This document shows, piece after piece, positions 8,982 to 18,027 of a DNA stretch of 64,000 nucleotides (position 1 is its first letter; every line of letters starts with the position of its first letter). The notes under the pieces were generated by a model, which searched no databases, had not been told where the DNA came from, and saw only the letters and a list, made by a program, of their open reading frames with translations. The DNA lies in the NCBI RefSeq assembly GCF_001308875.1, contig NZ_KQ465116.1:79738-143737 (forward strand), given 5' to 3'. The position numbers were made by a program, and so were the translations under genes. Origin of the DNA: Lysinibacillus sp. ZYM-1 (GTDB lineage Bacteria; Bacillota; Bacilli; Bacillales_A; Planococcaceae).

Positions 8982-9764
8982 TCATTTCCCTTCAAAGACA
9001 GGTGTTCTTTTCTCTACAAATGCATGAATACCCTCTAAATGATCTGTCGTTTTACGCATAGCTGATTGCCCTTCCGCTTCCATTACAAGGATATTTTCGA
9101 GTTGCGATAAATTTTGAGCATGTAGAATTTTTTTTGTCGTAATCATAGAAGAAATTGGTGAAGCAAGCATTTTACCAACAAGCTGATCTACCATTGCAAA
9201 TACGGTGCCTTCCGGTGCAATATAATCAATTAACCCCGTATCTAATGCTTCTTTTGCTGTAAGAACCTTCCCTTCCCAAATCATTTGTTTAGCTTTAACA
9301 GTTCCTACACGCTCCTTCATAAAGAAGTGACCGCCCCCATCCGGAACCAGCCCTATTCCTATGAAATTCATAGCTAGCTTACTATTTTCACATGCCACAA
9401 CAATATCTGCCCCTAGTGTTAAACTAAAACCAAGACCTGCAGATGCACCATGAACTGCCGCAATTACAATCATTGGTAGCTGATAATATGCTTTAACAAT
9501 GCGTGTAAGATAAACCATCGCCTCATCAATATTTAGAGGCTTGTTTGTATCGAGCATCGCTTTAATATCGCCTCCAGCAGAAAAGACCTTCCCTTCTCCA
9601 CGGATAACTAGTACCTGTATATTTTGTTCGTGTTGCAAAGCCTCAAAGCATTCAGCGAGTTCTCGCATCATAACATCATCCATAGCATTCATTGCCTGTG
9701 GACGGTTCAACGTTAAAGTTGCACGACGATCTAACATTTCTAAAGTAATCGTTGAAAATTCCAT
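8982..9764 (-). CDS. Enoyl-CoA hydratase/isomerase family protein
   Basis: A crotonase-fold enzyme of about 260 residues, probably acting on an acyl-CoA. Seen: oxyanion-hole segments FSAGGDIKAM and GASAGLGFSLTLGAD, then the NFIGIGLVPDGGG segment with Asp in the place of one catalytic acid, and the C-terminal trimerisation helix ending in VEKRTPVFEGK. The frame stays open upstream, but a GGGGG ribosome binding site lies 8 nt before the internal ATG at 9764, which gives the normal family length. The location beside the yha operon matches yhaR of B. subtilis, but substrate cannot be read from sequence. Confidence 0.85.
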   Translation of the reverse strand: MEFSTITLEMLDRRATLTLNRPQAMNAMDDVMMRELAECFEALQHEQNIQVLVIRGEGKVFSAGGDIKAMLDTNKPLNIDEAMVYLTRIVKAYYQLPMIVIAAVHGASAGLGFSLTLGADIVVACENSKLAMNFIGIGLVPDGGGHFFMKERVGTVKAKQMIWEGKVLTAKEALDTGLIDYIAPEGTVFAMVDQLVGKMLASPISSMITTKKILHAQNLSQLENILVMEAEGQSAMRKTTDHLEGIHAFVEKRTPVFEGK

Positions 9765-9903
9765 CTTCATTACCCCCAAATATGAATAGTCATTCACTAT
9801 GTACTATTCGTGTTTTTTTAGAAAACTCCTCCTCCTCTAAGTAAATTTGCTCTTGTTATGCTATATTAAAGGACGAATATTGTTATAAAGGTGGTTACGT
9901 ATT

Positions 9904-10875
9904 TTGACACAAAAAGACTATCGTATATTACTTTATTATAAATATATTACGATTGAAGACCCTCTAGTATTTGCTGAAGAACATTTAATGTTATGCCAAG
10001 AAATCGGACTTCTTGGCCGAATTTTAGTTGGTCATGAAGGTATTAATGGAACTGTTTCGGGGACTATTGAACAAACAGATGCTTACATGAATTATATGAA
10101 GGCGGACCCTCGATTTAGCGATATCATGTGGAAGATTGATGAAGCTGAAGGACACGCATTCAAAAAAATGCATGTTCGCCCTCGCCGCGAAATCGTCCAC
10201 TTAGGTTTAGAAAATGATATCAATCCTTTAGAAATAACAGGAGAGTATTTATCTCCTAAAGAATTTATGGAACAAATGCAAGAAGAGAATACAATTATTA
10301 TCGATGCACGTAATGACTATGAATATGATCTTGGTCATTTTAGAGGCGCAGTTCGCCCTGATATTGAAAATTTCCGTGACTTGCCAGCTTGGATGGAATC
10401 AAATAAAGCAGAATTCGCTGATAAAAAGATTTTAACTTACTGTACAGGTGGAATTCGCTGTGAAAAATTCTCTGGATGGTTAAAACGTGAGGGCTATGGA
10501 AAAAGCGTTGGTCAATTACATGGTGGAATTGCCACATATGCAAAAGATCCTGAAGTAAAAGGTCAACTCTGGGATGGGCAAATGTTTGTTTTTGATCATC
10601 GTCGTAGTGTGCCGATCAATCAAGTGGAGCATGTTGTTATTGGGGAAGATTATTTCACAGGCGAACCATCTGAACGTTATACGAACTGCGCTAACCCAGA
10701 ATGCCATAAATTAATGCTATGTGAAGAAAAGCACGAAGCATTTTATATGCGTAGCTGCTCTGATGAATGCCGTCGTGCCAAACATAACTTCTTCGTTGAG
10801 GAGCATGGCTGGACTACAGAGCAAGTAGAAGAGCAAATCGTTAAAATTGCTGATGTTCAAAACGTGAATAGATAA
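9904..10875 (+). CDS. trhO: tRNA uridine(34) hydroxylase TrhO (rhodanese-like)
   Basis: TrhO makes 5-hydroxyuridine at the wobble position of certain tRNAs with oxygen as substrate. The 323-residue product has the N-terminal YceA domain (about 1-100), a rhodanese domain (about 115-215) with the active-site loop CTGGIRC (Cys180, Cys186), and a C-terminal cysteine-rich segment (NCANPEC, MLCEE, SCSDEC) that may bind metal. Start is TTG with AAAGGTGG upstream. Length is typical of the Bacillales form. It is a single gene closed by a terminator. Confidence 0.93.
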   Translation: MTQKDYRILLYYKYITIEDPLVFAEEHLMLCQEIGLLGRILVGHEGINGTVSGTIEQTDAYMNYMKADPRFSDIMWKIDEAEGHAFKKMHVRPRREIVHLGLENDINPLEITGEYLSPKEFMEQMQEENTIIIDARNDYEYDLGHFRGAVRPDIENFRDLPAWMESNKAEFADKKILTYCTGGIRCEKFSGWLKREGYGKSVGQLHGGIATYAKDPEVKGQLWDGQMFVFDHRRSVPINQVEHVVIGEDYFTGEPSERYTNCANPECHKLMLCEEKHEAFYMRSCSDECRRAKHNFFVEEHGWTTEQVEEQIVKIADVQNVNR

Positions 10876-10927
10876 TGCTATTTTGATCAATTACTTGGCA
10901 AACACTAAACATTTTCGATCTATCAAA

Positions 10928-10954
10928 AAGAGCATCGTTCATTGCGATGCTCTT
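10928..10954. terminator. Terminator after trhO
   Basis: A 10-bp stem (AAGAGCATCG / CGATGCTCTT), loop 7 nt, followed on the plus side by CCTTTTT; it lies between convergent genes. Confidence 0.85.
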
Positions 10955-10979
10955 CCTTTTTATCAGAATATAATTGGCA

Positions 10980-12629
10980 TTACCCTTGCGCTAAGAAGCG
11001 CCCTACCTGCCTACCACTAAATAAACAGCCCCCGACAAAGGTCCCTTCTAAAGCACGGTAGCCGTGTACACCACCGCCACCGAAGCCACTTACTTCGCCA
11101 GCAGCAAATAATCCTGGTACAGGCTGGCCATCCATTCCTAACACAGCACCATCTAAATTTGTTTGTAAGCCCCCTAAGGTTTTTCTTGTTAAAATATTTA
11201 AACGTACAGCAATTAAAGGCCAATTTTTAGTATCTAAAATTTTATGTGGTTTGGCAACACGTACCAACTTATCCCCTATATAATTTCTTGCACCGTGAAT
11301 GGCGTTCACCTGTAAATCCTTAGTAAACTTATTGTCCATTTCTCGGTCCCTTGCTAAAATTTGCTCTTTAATTTTCATAAAATTAAGTAGTTCATTCCCC
11401 GCTAGTTTATTCATTCCATCTACTAGCTCTTTTAAATCATTTGCAATCACAAAATCCTCGCCATGATTTTTAAAGGCTTGGATAGGAGCAGGTGGTCCAG
11501 GCATTATCCTTTTTAAAACATCGCCAATGCTTTTATTTGTTAAATCTGGATTTTGTTCTGAGCCAGATAGAGCAAATTCTTTCTCAATAATTTTTTCAGT
11601 TAGAATAAACCAGGAGTAATCAAAGCCTGTTTTTTGAATCGTTTCTAATGTGGTGAGCGTGTCGAATCCTGGGAAGTTAGGCGCATGAAATCGATTACCT
11701 TCTGCATCAAACCATAAGGAGGAGGGACCGGGTAAAATTCGTATTCCATGATTGGGCCAAATCGGATCCCAGTTTTTTAATCCTTCGGTGTAATGCCACA
11801 TACGATCGCGATTAACAATACGTCCCCCTGCATGCTCTGTAATTTCTAGCATTCTACCATCTACGTAAGCCGGGACACCACATATCATATTTTTAGGGGG
11901 AGTCCCTAATCGTTCTGGCCAATTTTTTCTCACTAAATCAAAATTTGCCCCAATACCACCGCTTGCCACAATAACGGCTGCAGCCTCATAAGAAAATTCT
12001 CCGACTCCTAATCTCGAACTTTTTTCACCTCGATTAATAAAGGTTTCTGCTAGCACAGTCCCACTAATCCCCATGATATTTCCATCTTGTTGAATAAATT
12101 CATCCACACGATGTCTTGGTTTAAAATCAATAAAGCCTTCTTTTATTGCCTTCTTTACTTTATCCACAAACGGCTTGACTATCCCTGGCCCTGTACCCCA
12201 TACAATATGAAACCTCGGCACTGAATTACCGTGTCCACCAGCAAGTGAGCCACCTCTTTCTGCCCAGCCAACAACAGGAAAAAATTTAATACCCTTCGTC
12301 TTCAACCAATCGTATTTTTCACCAGCAGCAAAATCGACGTAGGCTCTTGCCCATTTATATGCCCAGGAATCTTCATCTTCTAAACGATCAAAGCCTGCTG
12401 TCCCTTGCCAATCTTGCCATGCCAGCTCCTTACTATCCTTAATACCAAGCCTTCTTTGTTCAGGAGAATTCACCAAAAATATGCCACCAAAAGACCAATA
12501 TGCCTGTCCTCCCATTGAATTTTCAGGCTCTTGATCTACTAAAAGAATTTTCTTCTTTGCATCGACTAACTCACAAGCTGCCACTAAGCCTGCAAGTCCA
12601 GCACCGACTATTGCAACATCGTACTTCAT
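10980..12629 (-). CDS. FAD-binding dehydrogenase (fumarate reductase/KSTD-like flavoprotein)
   Basis: A 549-residue flavoprotein. The N-terminus has the dinucleotide-binding fold (VAIVGAGLAGLVAACEL, then an acidic VDQE), and the C-terminus has the second FAD-contact segment (GLFAAGEVSGFGGGGVHG, then GTFVGGCLFSGR). This is the succinate dehydrogenase/fumarate reductase flavoprotein superfamily, in the group usually annotated as putative FAD-binding dehydrogenase. The natural substrate is unknown. Start ATG with GGGGGTG. It stands alone on the minus strand; no partner iron-sulfur or membrane subunit is adjacent, so it is probably a soluble single-subunit enzyme. Confidence 0.88.
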   Translation of the reverse strand: MKYDVAIVGAGLAGLVAACELVDAKKKILLVDQEPENSMGGQAYWSFGGIFLVNSPEQRRLGIKDSKELAWQDWQGTAGFDRLEDEDSWAYKWARAYVDFAAGEKYDWLKTKGIKFFPVVGWAERGGSLAGGHGNSVPRFHIVWGTGPGIVKPFVDKVKKAIKEGFIDFKPRHRVDEFIQQDGNIMGISGTVLAETFINRGEKSSRLGVGEFSYEAAAVIVASGGIGANFDLVRKNWPERLGTPPKNMICGVPAYVDGRMLEITEHAGGRIVNRDRMWHYTEGLKNWDPIWPNHGIRILPGPSSLWFDAEGNRFHAPNFPGFDTLTTLETIQKTGFDYSWFILTEKIIEKEFALSGSEQNPDLTNKSIGDVLKRIMPGPPAPIQAFKNHGEDFVIANDLKELVDGMNKLAGNELLNFMKIKEQILARDREMDNKFTKDLQVNAIHGARNYIGDKLVRVAKPHKILDTKNWPLIAVRLNILTRKTLGGLQTNLDGAVLGMDGQPVPGLFAAGEVSGFGGGGVHGYRALEGTFVGGCLFSGRQVGRFLAQG

Positions 12630-12984
12630 TACTACACCCCCAAATCAATCATCCTAAACTAAAATTCTTCTCCTATAGTCTATTTACCTTCTAAAACTTA
12701 AAGTTTTGTCTAAAATGTGACAACATAAAATGTTCGCCTTCTTTTATGAGTGCAATCAAGTTCTAGCATAAATCATCTAATTAATTCCATTTAATTACCA
12801 TATAATATTTCCACTATACTCTTCATGGAATCCTGATAAGATCGGACTTTTCAAATATCGTTAGCGCTTTCATTGTACATCCCATAAAGACGAACATTTA
12901 TCTCAACAAATACTTAAATAGTTCGCTTTTAATTATTTATCTGACTTTCGAAGTCCATGTTTTTTTAATTTTTTTGAAAAAATG

Positions 12985-13014
12985 TTGACAAAGGTGAACA
13001 ATAGGGATTATGAT
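12985..13014 (+). promoter_or_regulatory. Sigma-A promoter for the serA T-box transcript
   Basis: TTGACA at 12985-12990 and TATGAT at 13009-13014, spacer 18 bp. The T-box leader begins just downstream. Confidence 0.85.
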
Positions 13015-13020
13015 GTTAAC

Positions 13021-13316
13021 AAATTTAATCACAGAAAAATATAACGAGGGAGACATACTAGTCGTAAGAAAATCCAAAGAGAGCTGATGGTTGGTGCAAA
13101 TCAGTGATTTCTACGATAATAGTTCCACTCCTAAATAGTTAAGCTGAACAATCTAAAGTAAGCTTATCCGTCCCATGCACGTTACGCATATTGCTAAGAC
13201 TGCAAGAATAGTTTTTTCTAGCAGTGATTAAGGGTGGTACCGCGAACTAATGTTTTTTATAGCCTTTCGCCCCTTACAACACAATAACTGTGTTTGTAAG
13301 GCGTGAAAGGCTTTTT
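13021..13316 (+). promoter_or_regulatory. T-box leader with serine (UCC) specifier, upstream of serA
   Basis: A T-box riboswitch senses uncharged tRNA and permits transcription of the downstream gene. Seen: Stem I with AGAGAGCTGATGG and GCAAATCAG distal elements; lower helix GGGAG/CTCCT; upper helix TCGTA..AAA/TTTCTACGA; between them on the 3' side the codon TCC followed by A, as in canonical specifier loops. The T-box sequence AAGGGTGGTACCGCG is at 13230-13244. The terminator 13261-13316 has a long stem starting AGCCTTTCGC and ending GGCT, followed by TTTTT. UCC fits tRNA-Ser(GGA). The bulge is UGGU, which needs a G-U pair with the G discriminator of that tRNA. Confidence 0.93.
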
Positions 13317-13436
13317 ATATTGTTTTCGATTTGGAAAGGAGATTGTTTGCATGTTGTAAAATGTTTGAATTTTACAAATTTCAGACTGTCGTAGATAAAG
13401 CCACAACCAATTTTTATTAAAAAGGAGCTAATTATA

Positions 13437-15044
13437 ATGATTATTGCCACAAAAACAATTAACGTATTTATTGCTGATCCACTAAGTGATGATGGTATTT
13501 TCCCATTACGCCAAGAAAAAGATTTAGATTTAAACATTATCGTAGACACAGGCCTAGCACCTGAAGAATTAATCGCTAAAATTGCAGATGTAGATGTATT
13601 ACTAGTTCGTTCTCAAACTACTGTGACACGCGAAGTGATTGAAGCAGCAAAAAGCTTAAAATTAATCGGTCGTGCTGGTGTAGGTGTCGATAATATTGAC
13701 CTTGCTGCTGCCACAGAACATGGCATTATCGTTGTCAACGCACCAGATGGTAACACAAATTCTGCTGCTGAACATACAATTGCAATGATGACATCACTTG
13801 CACGTCATATTCCACAAGCTTTTAATACATTAAAAAATGGGAAATGGGACCGTAAATCTTATGTTGGTGTAGAGCTTAAAAATAAAACTTTGGGTGTTGT
13901 GGGCTTTGGGCGAATCGGTGTTGAAGTTGCTTATCGTGCAAAAGGTCAACGTATGAATGTTATGGCATATGATCCTTTCCTAACTGATGAGCGCGCAAAA
14001 GAATTAGGTGTCACAAAGGCGACAGTTGAAGAAATTTGTGAAGCAGCTGAGTTCATTACTGTACACACACCACTTCTTCCCGAAACACGTAATCTCATTA
14101 ATAAAGAAAAATTTGCGTTGATGAAAGATGGCGTACGTATCATCAACTGTGCACGTGGCGGTATAATCAATGAGGATGATTTATATGATGCCATCGTAGC
14201 AGGAAAAGTAGCAGGTGCTGCCCTAGATGTATTTGTTTCTGAACCAGCAACAGATCATAAGCTTCTTACTTTACCTCAAGTAATCGCAACACCTCACTTA
14301 GGTGCATCTACGATTGAAGCACAGGAGTCTGTAGCTGTGGATGTATCAAATGACATCATCAAATTTTATAAAACGGGCACTGTGACGAATCCAGTGAATA
14401 TGCCATCTATTCCGAAAGAACTTCTTGCACAAGTTGAACCTTTCTTTGAATTAGCTGAAAAACTTGGTTCATTCTTATCACAAGTGACGACAGAGCCTGT
14501 AAAAGAAATCAACTTATCTTATGCTGGCGAAGTAGCAAACTATGATGTTCGTCCATTAACTTCAAATGCATTAAAAGGTTTATTAGCTAAAAACCACGGT
14601 AATCACGTAAATGATGTCAATGCTCGCTACCTATCTGAACGTATTGGCATGAAAATTATTGAGCATAAAACGACAACTGCCAAAGGCTTTACAAGCTTAA
14701 TTACGATTGAAATTATTACAGCAAACGAAACGCATACAGTAGCTGGTACGTTATTAAACGGTTTAGGTGCACGTATCGTAAAAGTAGAGGACTATGTGGT
14801 GGATGTTATTCCACAAGGGCATCTTCTTTATATTAAAAACACTGACAAACCAGGTGCAATTGGTCGTGTAGCAACTAAACTAGCAGAAAAAGATATCAAC
14901 ATTGCAACCATGCAAGTTGGTCGAGCACAAGTTGGTGGTACAGCCGTTATGATGCTTACGATTGATAATGTTGTAACAGACGAAGATTTAGCATTTGTGG
15001 CACAGCTTGAAAATATCGATGAAGTAAAAGCTATTAATCTATAA
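13437..15044 (+). CDS. serA: D-3-phosphoglycerate dehydrogenase
   Basis: SerA oxidises 3-phosphoglycerate with NAD+ in the first step of serine synthesis. The 535-residue product is the long form: substrate-binding region at the N-terminus ([11 protein letters not shown], 79-88), Rossmann domain with GFGRIG (156-161), catalytic Arg240, Glu269 and His287 (CARGG, VSEP, TPHLGAS), an intervening domain, and a C-terminal ACT domain from about residue 460 ([16 protein letters not shown]) for serine feedback. Start ATG with AAAAGGAG. A T-box leader that reads a serine codon controls it, and a phosphatase that could act later in the pathway lies 500 bp downstream on the other strand. Confidence 0.97.
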   Translation: MIIATKTINVFIADPLSDDGIFPLRQEKDLDLNIIVDTGLAPEELIAKIADVDVLLVRSQTTVTREVIEAAKSLKLIGRAGVGVDNIDLAAATEHGIIVVNAPDGNTNSAAEHTIAMMTSLARHIPQAFNTLKNGKWDRKSYVGVELKNKTLGVVGFGRIGVEVAYRAKGQRMNVMAYDPFLTDERAKELGVTKATVEEICEAAEFITVHTPLLPETRNLINKEKFALMKDGVRIINCARGGIINEDDLYDAIVAGKVAGAALDVFVSEPATDHKLLTLPQVIATPHLGASTIEAQESVAVDVSNDIIKFYKTGTVTNPVNMPSIPKELLAQVEPFFELAEKLGSFLSQVTTEPVKEINLSYAGEVANYDVRPLTSNALKGLLAKNHGNHVNDVNARYLSERIGMKIIEHKTTTAKGFTSLITIEIITANETHTVAGTLLNGLGARIVKVEDYVVDVIPQGHLLYIKNTDKPGAIGRVATKLAEKDINIATMQVGRAQVGGTAVMMLTIDNVVTDEDLAFVAQLENIDEVKAINL

Positions 15045-15059
15045 TGTTTAAAGCGATAG

Positions 15060-15081
15060 GCAGAGAGTTTCGACTCTCTGC
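15060..15081 (+). terminator. Terminator after serA
   Basis: A 9-bp stem (GCAGAGAGT / ACTCTCTGC) around a TTCG tetraloop, followed by TTTTTCTTTTTT. Confidence 0.93.
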
Positions 15082-15145
15082 TTTTTCTTTTTTGCTAAAA
15101 TGATTTTTGAAAGGGTATCGTCTTTAAGGACGAGGAGGTGCACAG

Positions 15146-15505
15146 ATTGGAAATCAGAATGATATTTTACTTACCCCTTTTAAATACTTGTATGGCTTAG
15201 AACTACTGCACGTAACCTAGCGATCATTAGTGCCGAAAAAGGTTTATTCAATTTGTTCCCTTTTTTCAGCAATATGTGGAGCAAACATATCCCTCTTCTC
15301 ATTAATTCGGTCTCTATCTTTTACAGCATATTATTCATGTTGTTATTATTTATTCTTTCTGTATACTCTACTCCATTATGCAAATCTATTATCGTAAAAA
15401 AACTGTGAGCCTCTCGATTATCTACTAACCAGTATTCTTATTGCTATAGCTTTAACATGCTTATACTTTGCACTTACTGACTATTATTTAAATGCTTCTA
15501 TCTAA
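15146..15505 (+). pseudogene. Degraded small membrane protein gene
   Basis: A good ribosome binding site (GAGGAGGTG) precedes TTG/ATT codons, but every frame is soon stopped. Coding-like pieces shift between frames: first GNQNDILLTPFKYLYGLE, then an open stretch with RNLAIISAEKGLFNLFPFF and SIFYSILFMLLLFILSVYS, and finally a hydrophobic end TSILIAIALTCLYFALTDYY just before TAA at 15503. At least two frameshifts are needed to join them. This looks like a dead membrane protein gene of roughly 115 codons. The middle piece faintly recalls amino-acid permeases, but I cannot assign a family. Confidence 0.55.
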
Positions 15506-15545
15506 AAAAATGTACTGCTTCCTCGAAAGGAGCAGTACATTTTTT
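15504..15545. terminator. Bidirectional terminator
   Basis: Stem AAAAAATGTACTGCT... with ...AGCAGTACATTTTTT, one bulged T, between the degraded plus-strand gene and the minus-strand HAD gene. Confidence 0.85.
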
Positions 15546-16332
15546 ATAGCTTATTCACTAGTTCCAATAGGGCTGTCAGCGAGTTTACCTCATAAGTAGG
15601 TGTCACAGCTCCGTCGGCAACATTATTTTCACGATTAATCCATACATTTGGCATTCCAACTCGAGAAGAACCTAAAATATCAGTATTGAGATTATCGCCA
15701 ACCATAATTGCATTATCCGCTGTAATGCCGGCTCTCTCCATAACATGCTCAAAAATGGAAGCGTCAGGCTTACCTTTTCCAAAGTCTCCTGAGATAATAA
15801 TATGATCAAAATACGGAGCTATTTCTGGCGTAATTTCTAGTTTTAAATTTTGCAGACTAGGTGCGCCATTGGTAAGTAAAACAAGCTGGTACTTCCCTTT
15901 CAATTCGTCTAACACAGTAAATGTATCTTCATATAAAAATGGTGAGGCTTTGCGTTCAGCCACAAAGCGTTCTCCTAGCTCTGCTCCGAATTTCGCATCC
16001 TCTATACCAAGAGCAGCTAAACCTTTTGTCCATGCTGCCGTACGATAGCCCGGAACAAGCCCTTTCATAGTTTGGAAAGATTCAGTAGGGTCATCAAAAG
16101 TTCCCCATAGTCCTTCGAAAGGATTAATGCCAATTAAAACTGTATAGTCGTATGTTTCATAGCCTTCGTATAACGCACGAGCCTCTTGACGAACTGCTTC
16201 CTCTAGCTCAGCAGAATTCACATTATGTATCGTAGCAGCATAGTCACATGTTTTTTCAAAAGCAGTTTTAACTGATTTTTTATCCCACAGTAATGTATCA
16301 TCTAAATCAAAAATAATAGTGTTTATCGACAT
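15544..16332 (-). CDS. HAD-family phosphatase (YsaA-like), possible phosphoserine phosphatase
   Basis: The 262-residue product has HAD motif I (FDLDDT, Asp9 and Asp11), motif II threonine (LLTNG), a motif III lysine (GKGKPD) and motif IV (MVGDNLNTD). A long helical cap follows motif I. It resembles the YsaA-like group of Bacillales. The closeness to serA suggests it might dephosphorylate phosphoserine, the last step of serine synthesis, but the two genes converge and the motif set does not define substrate, so this is only inference. Start ATG with TAGGAGCGG upstream. Confidence 0.85.
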   Translation of the reverse strand: MSINTIIFDLDDTLLWDKKSVKTAFEKTCDYAATIHNVNSAELEEAVRQEARALYEGYETYDYTVLIGINPFEGLWGTFDDPTESFQTMKGLVPGYRTAAWTKGLAALGIEDAKFGAELGERFVAERKASPFLYEDTFTVLDELKGKYQLVLLTNGAPSLQNLKLEITPEIAPYFDHIIISGDFGKGKPDASIFEHVMERAGITADNAIMVGDNLNTDILGSSRVGMPNVWINRENNVADGAVTPTYEVNSLTALLELVNKL

Positions 16333-16492
16333 TTTGTCCGCTCCTAGCTCCTGATTAATACTATTATTTTAGCATATTTTCAAAATATTTAGGATAACAA
16401 ATTATGTCCAATTCCTCTCAATATTCAATACACCTAAATATCTTTGCACCCATCTACAGAAGGCTTAAGGACATTGCTGAATCACGATAAAA

Positions 16493-16523
16493 ACAAGCTG
16501 TGAGTAACTTCCTCACAGCTTGT
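16493..16523 (-). terminator. Terminator after the DUF3006 gene
   Basis: A 12-bp perfect stem (ACAAGCTGTGAG / CTCACAGCTTGT) with a T-run on the minus strand, closing the MBL-DUF3006 operon. Confidence 0.88.
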
Positions 16524-16529
16524 CATCTA

Positions 16530-16778
16530 TTATTTATGTTTATGACGCAAACGGTCCATTAAATTCTGGATATCTACTCTTTTTTGTTCCGTTTCTTCCT
16601 TTAAAATTTCAATATGGTAAATGCCATCTTTTTCTTCTATTTGCACATAATCTCCTACAAGCACTGGCTTGTTCATGGCTGACTGTAAAATAATGATTTG
16701 CTCTTCTTCCTCTGGATACTTTAAAAAAACAGCATAACCATCCTCAATCCGATCTAAAACATATTTAGTCGAGCTCAC
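16530..16778 (-). CDS. DUF3006 domain protein
   Basis: An 82-residue soluble protein beginning with GTG (SSTKYVLDRIEDGYAVFL), with AAAGGGG 9 nt upstream. The start of YVLDRIEDGYAVFL and a glycine-containing beta-rich middle (DYVQIEEKDGIYHIEIL) match DUF3006, a small domain often encoded beside ComEC/Rec2-like secreted hydrolases. The first 14 bp overlap the end of the MBL lipoprotein gene, so the two are translationally coupled. An upstream in-frame ATG exists, but it has no ribosome binding site and would lengthen the overlap. Confidence 0.85.
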   Translation of the reverse strand: MSSTKYVLDRIEDGYAVFLKYPEEEEQIIILQSAMNKPVLVGDYVQIEEKDGIYHIEILKEETEQKRVDIQNLMDRLRHKHK

Positions 16779-17955
16779 TAACAAGTTCCCCTTTCTCATT
16801 CCGTAATTGTGCAGGATCTCCATCGTTTAGCCAAATCTGTTTAGTTGTCCATTTTAAATAATTTTGCCCTTCTCGTGCATTGGTTCCACTTGTAATATAA
16901 ATGATTTTACCAGGCTGTAATGATACATTAGGAAAATTAAAAACTTGATTACCCTCTATCGAAATAAGCTGCCATTCGTTTAACGAAACTGCTTGTTGTC
17001 CGTTATTTTTAATGCCTACAATTTCTGTCACTAAATCTTTGCTGATGATCTCAACAGCTGATGTTGATGATTCTTCTTTGGATGGTTCTTTTGGGGTTAC
17101 TGCTCGAGAAGTTTCATTTCCATTTACTGAATAGTTTACCCCATCTGTTGACACAGTAATCGTTCCTAAGTCAGCAGTGGCATAGATTTTACTACCAATC
17201 GCTTGCAATCGATTCACTACTTCTGTATGAGGATGTCCATATTTATTATCTTCACCATAGCTTAATATAGTGACTTCTGGCTTCACAGCACGAATGAAAT
17301 CTTCTGAGCTACTTGTATTAGAACCATGATGCCCTGCCTTCAGAACAGTTGCGGTCACATCATTTTGCATCATTTCTTTTTCTAATGCTATGCCAGCATC
17401 CCCTGTTAATAAAAAGGATATGTGGCCATAAACCATTTTTAAGACAATCGAAGCGTCATTATTATCCGTTGCATGTTCATTTGCATTTAAAACCTTCACC
17501 GTTACATCTTTATCAAATTCAATAAGGTCACCTTTTTTGGGCACATAATAAGGTATATTTTTTTCATCAATCAACATCAGCATTTCTTCAAAAGTTTGAG
17601 AGGTATGTACTTTTCCTGAATCATAGAATTGCTCAATAGGGATTGAATTTAACACCGGGATGAGCCCACCGATATGATCAGCATCTGGATGTGTCGCCAC
17701 TACCATATCAAGTTTGCTCACACCCAGGTCCTTTAGATAAGAAACTACCTGCTGTCCTGCGCTTTTCACACCTCCATCTACAAGCATTGTCTTACCATTT
17801 GGTGATTCAATCAATATAGAATCCCCTTGTCCCACATCAATAAAATGAACTCTCATATCATGACCAGCCGTCACAGGGACTTGCTCTGTTTTAACTGCTT
17901 CTGTACACCCTGCTAATAAAAAAATACAAAGGAGCAATACTATTAATTTTTTCAT
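16765..17955 (-). CDS. Secreted MBL-fold lipoprotein (ComEC C-terminal-like) with lamin-tail domain
   Basis: A 396-residue lipoprotein (lipobox LAGC, Cys17). Residues about 33-280 form a metallo-beta-lactamase fold of the ComEC/Rec2 C-terminal type: HFIDVGQGDS, the metal motif HPDADH (89-94), LTGDAG and GHHGSNTSS. A Ser/Pro/Glu-rich linker follows, then a lamin-tail domain (about 305-396; IVGIKNNGQQAVSLNEW... YITSGTNA). ComEC-type MBL domains are proposed or known nucleases, and lamin-tail domains often accompany secreted nucleases, so extracellular nucleic-acid breakdown is a fair inference. The HxHxDH motif here is HxDxDH. Overlaps the DUF3006 gene. Confidence 0.9.
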   Translation of the reverse strand: MKKLIVLLLCIFLLAGCTEAVKTEQVPVTAGHDMRVHFIDVGQGDSILIESPNGKTMLVDGGVKSAGQQVVSYLKDLGVSKLDMVVATHPDADHIGGLIPVLNSIPIEQFYDSGKVHTSQTFEEMLMLIDEKNIPYYVPKKGDLIEFDKDVTVKVLNANEHATDNNDASIVLKMVYGHISFLLTGDAGIALEKEMMQNDVTATVLKAGHHGSNTSSSEDFIRAVKPEVTILSYGEDNKYGHPHTEVVNRLQAIGSKIYATADLGTITVSTDGVNYSVNGNETSRAVTPKEPSKEESSTSAVEIISKDLVTEIVGIKNNGQQAVSLNEWQLISIEGNQVFNFPNVSLQPGKIIYITSGTNAREGQNYLKWTTKQIWLNDGDPAQLRNEKGELVSELD

Positions 17956-17991
17956 TCTACTAACTTCCTTTCTATCTTTCTATTATACAAA

Positions 17992-18022
17992 AAAGAGAGC
18001 TTGCCATGCGGCTGCTCTCTTT
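17992..18022 (-). terminator. Terminator after the GntP permease gene
   Basis: A 9-bp stem (AAAGAGAGC / GCTCTCTTT) with TTTTTTG on the minus strand. Confidence 0.8.
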
Positions 18023-18027
18023 GTACT

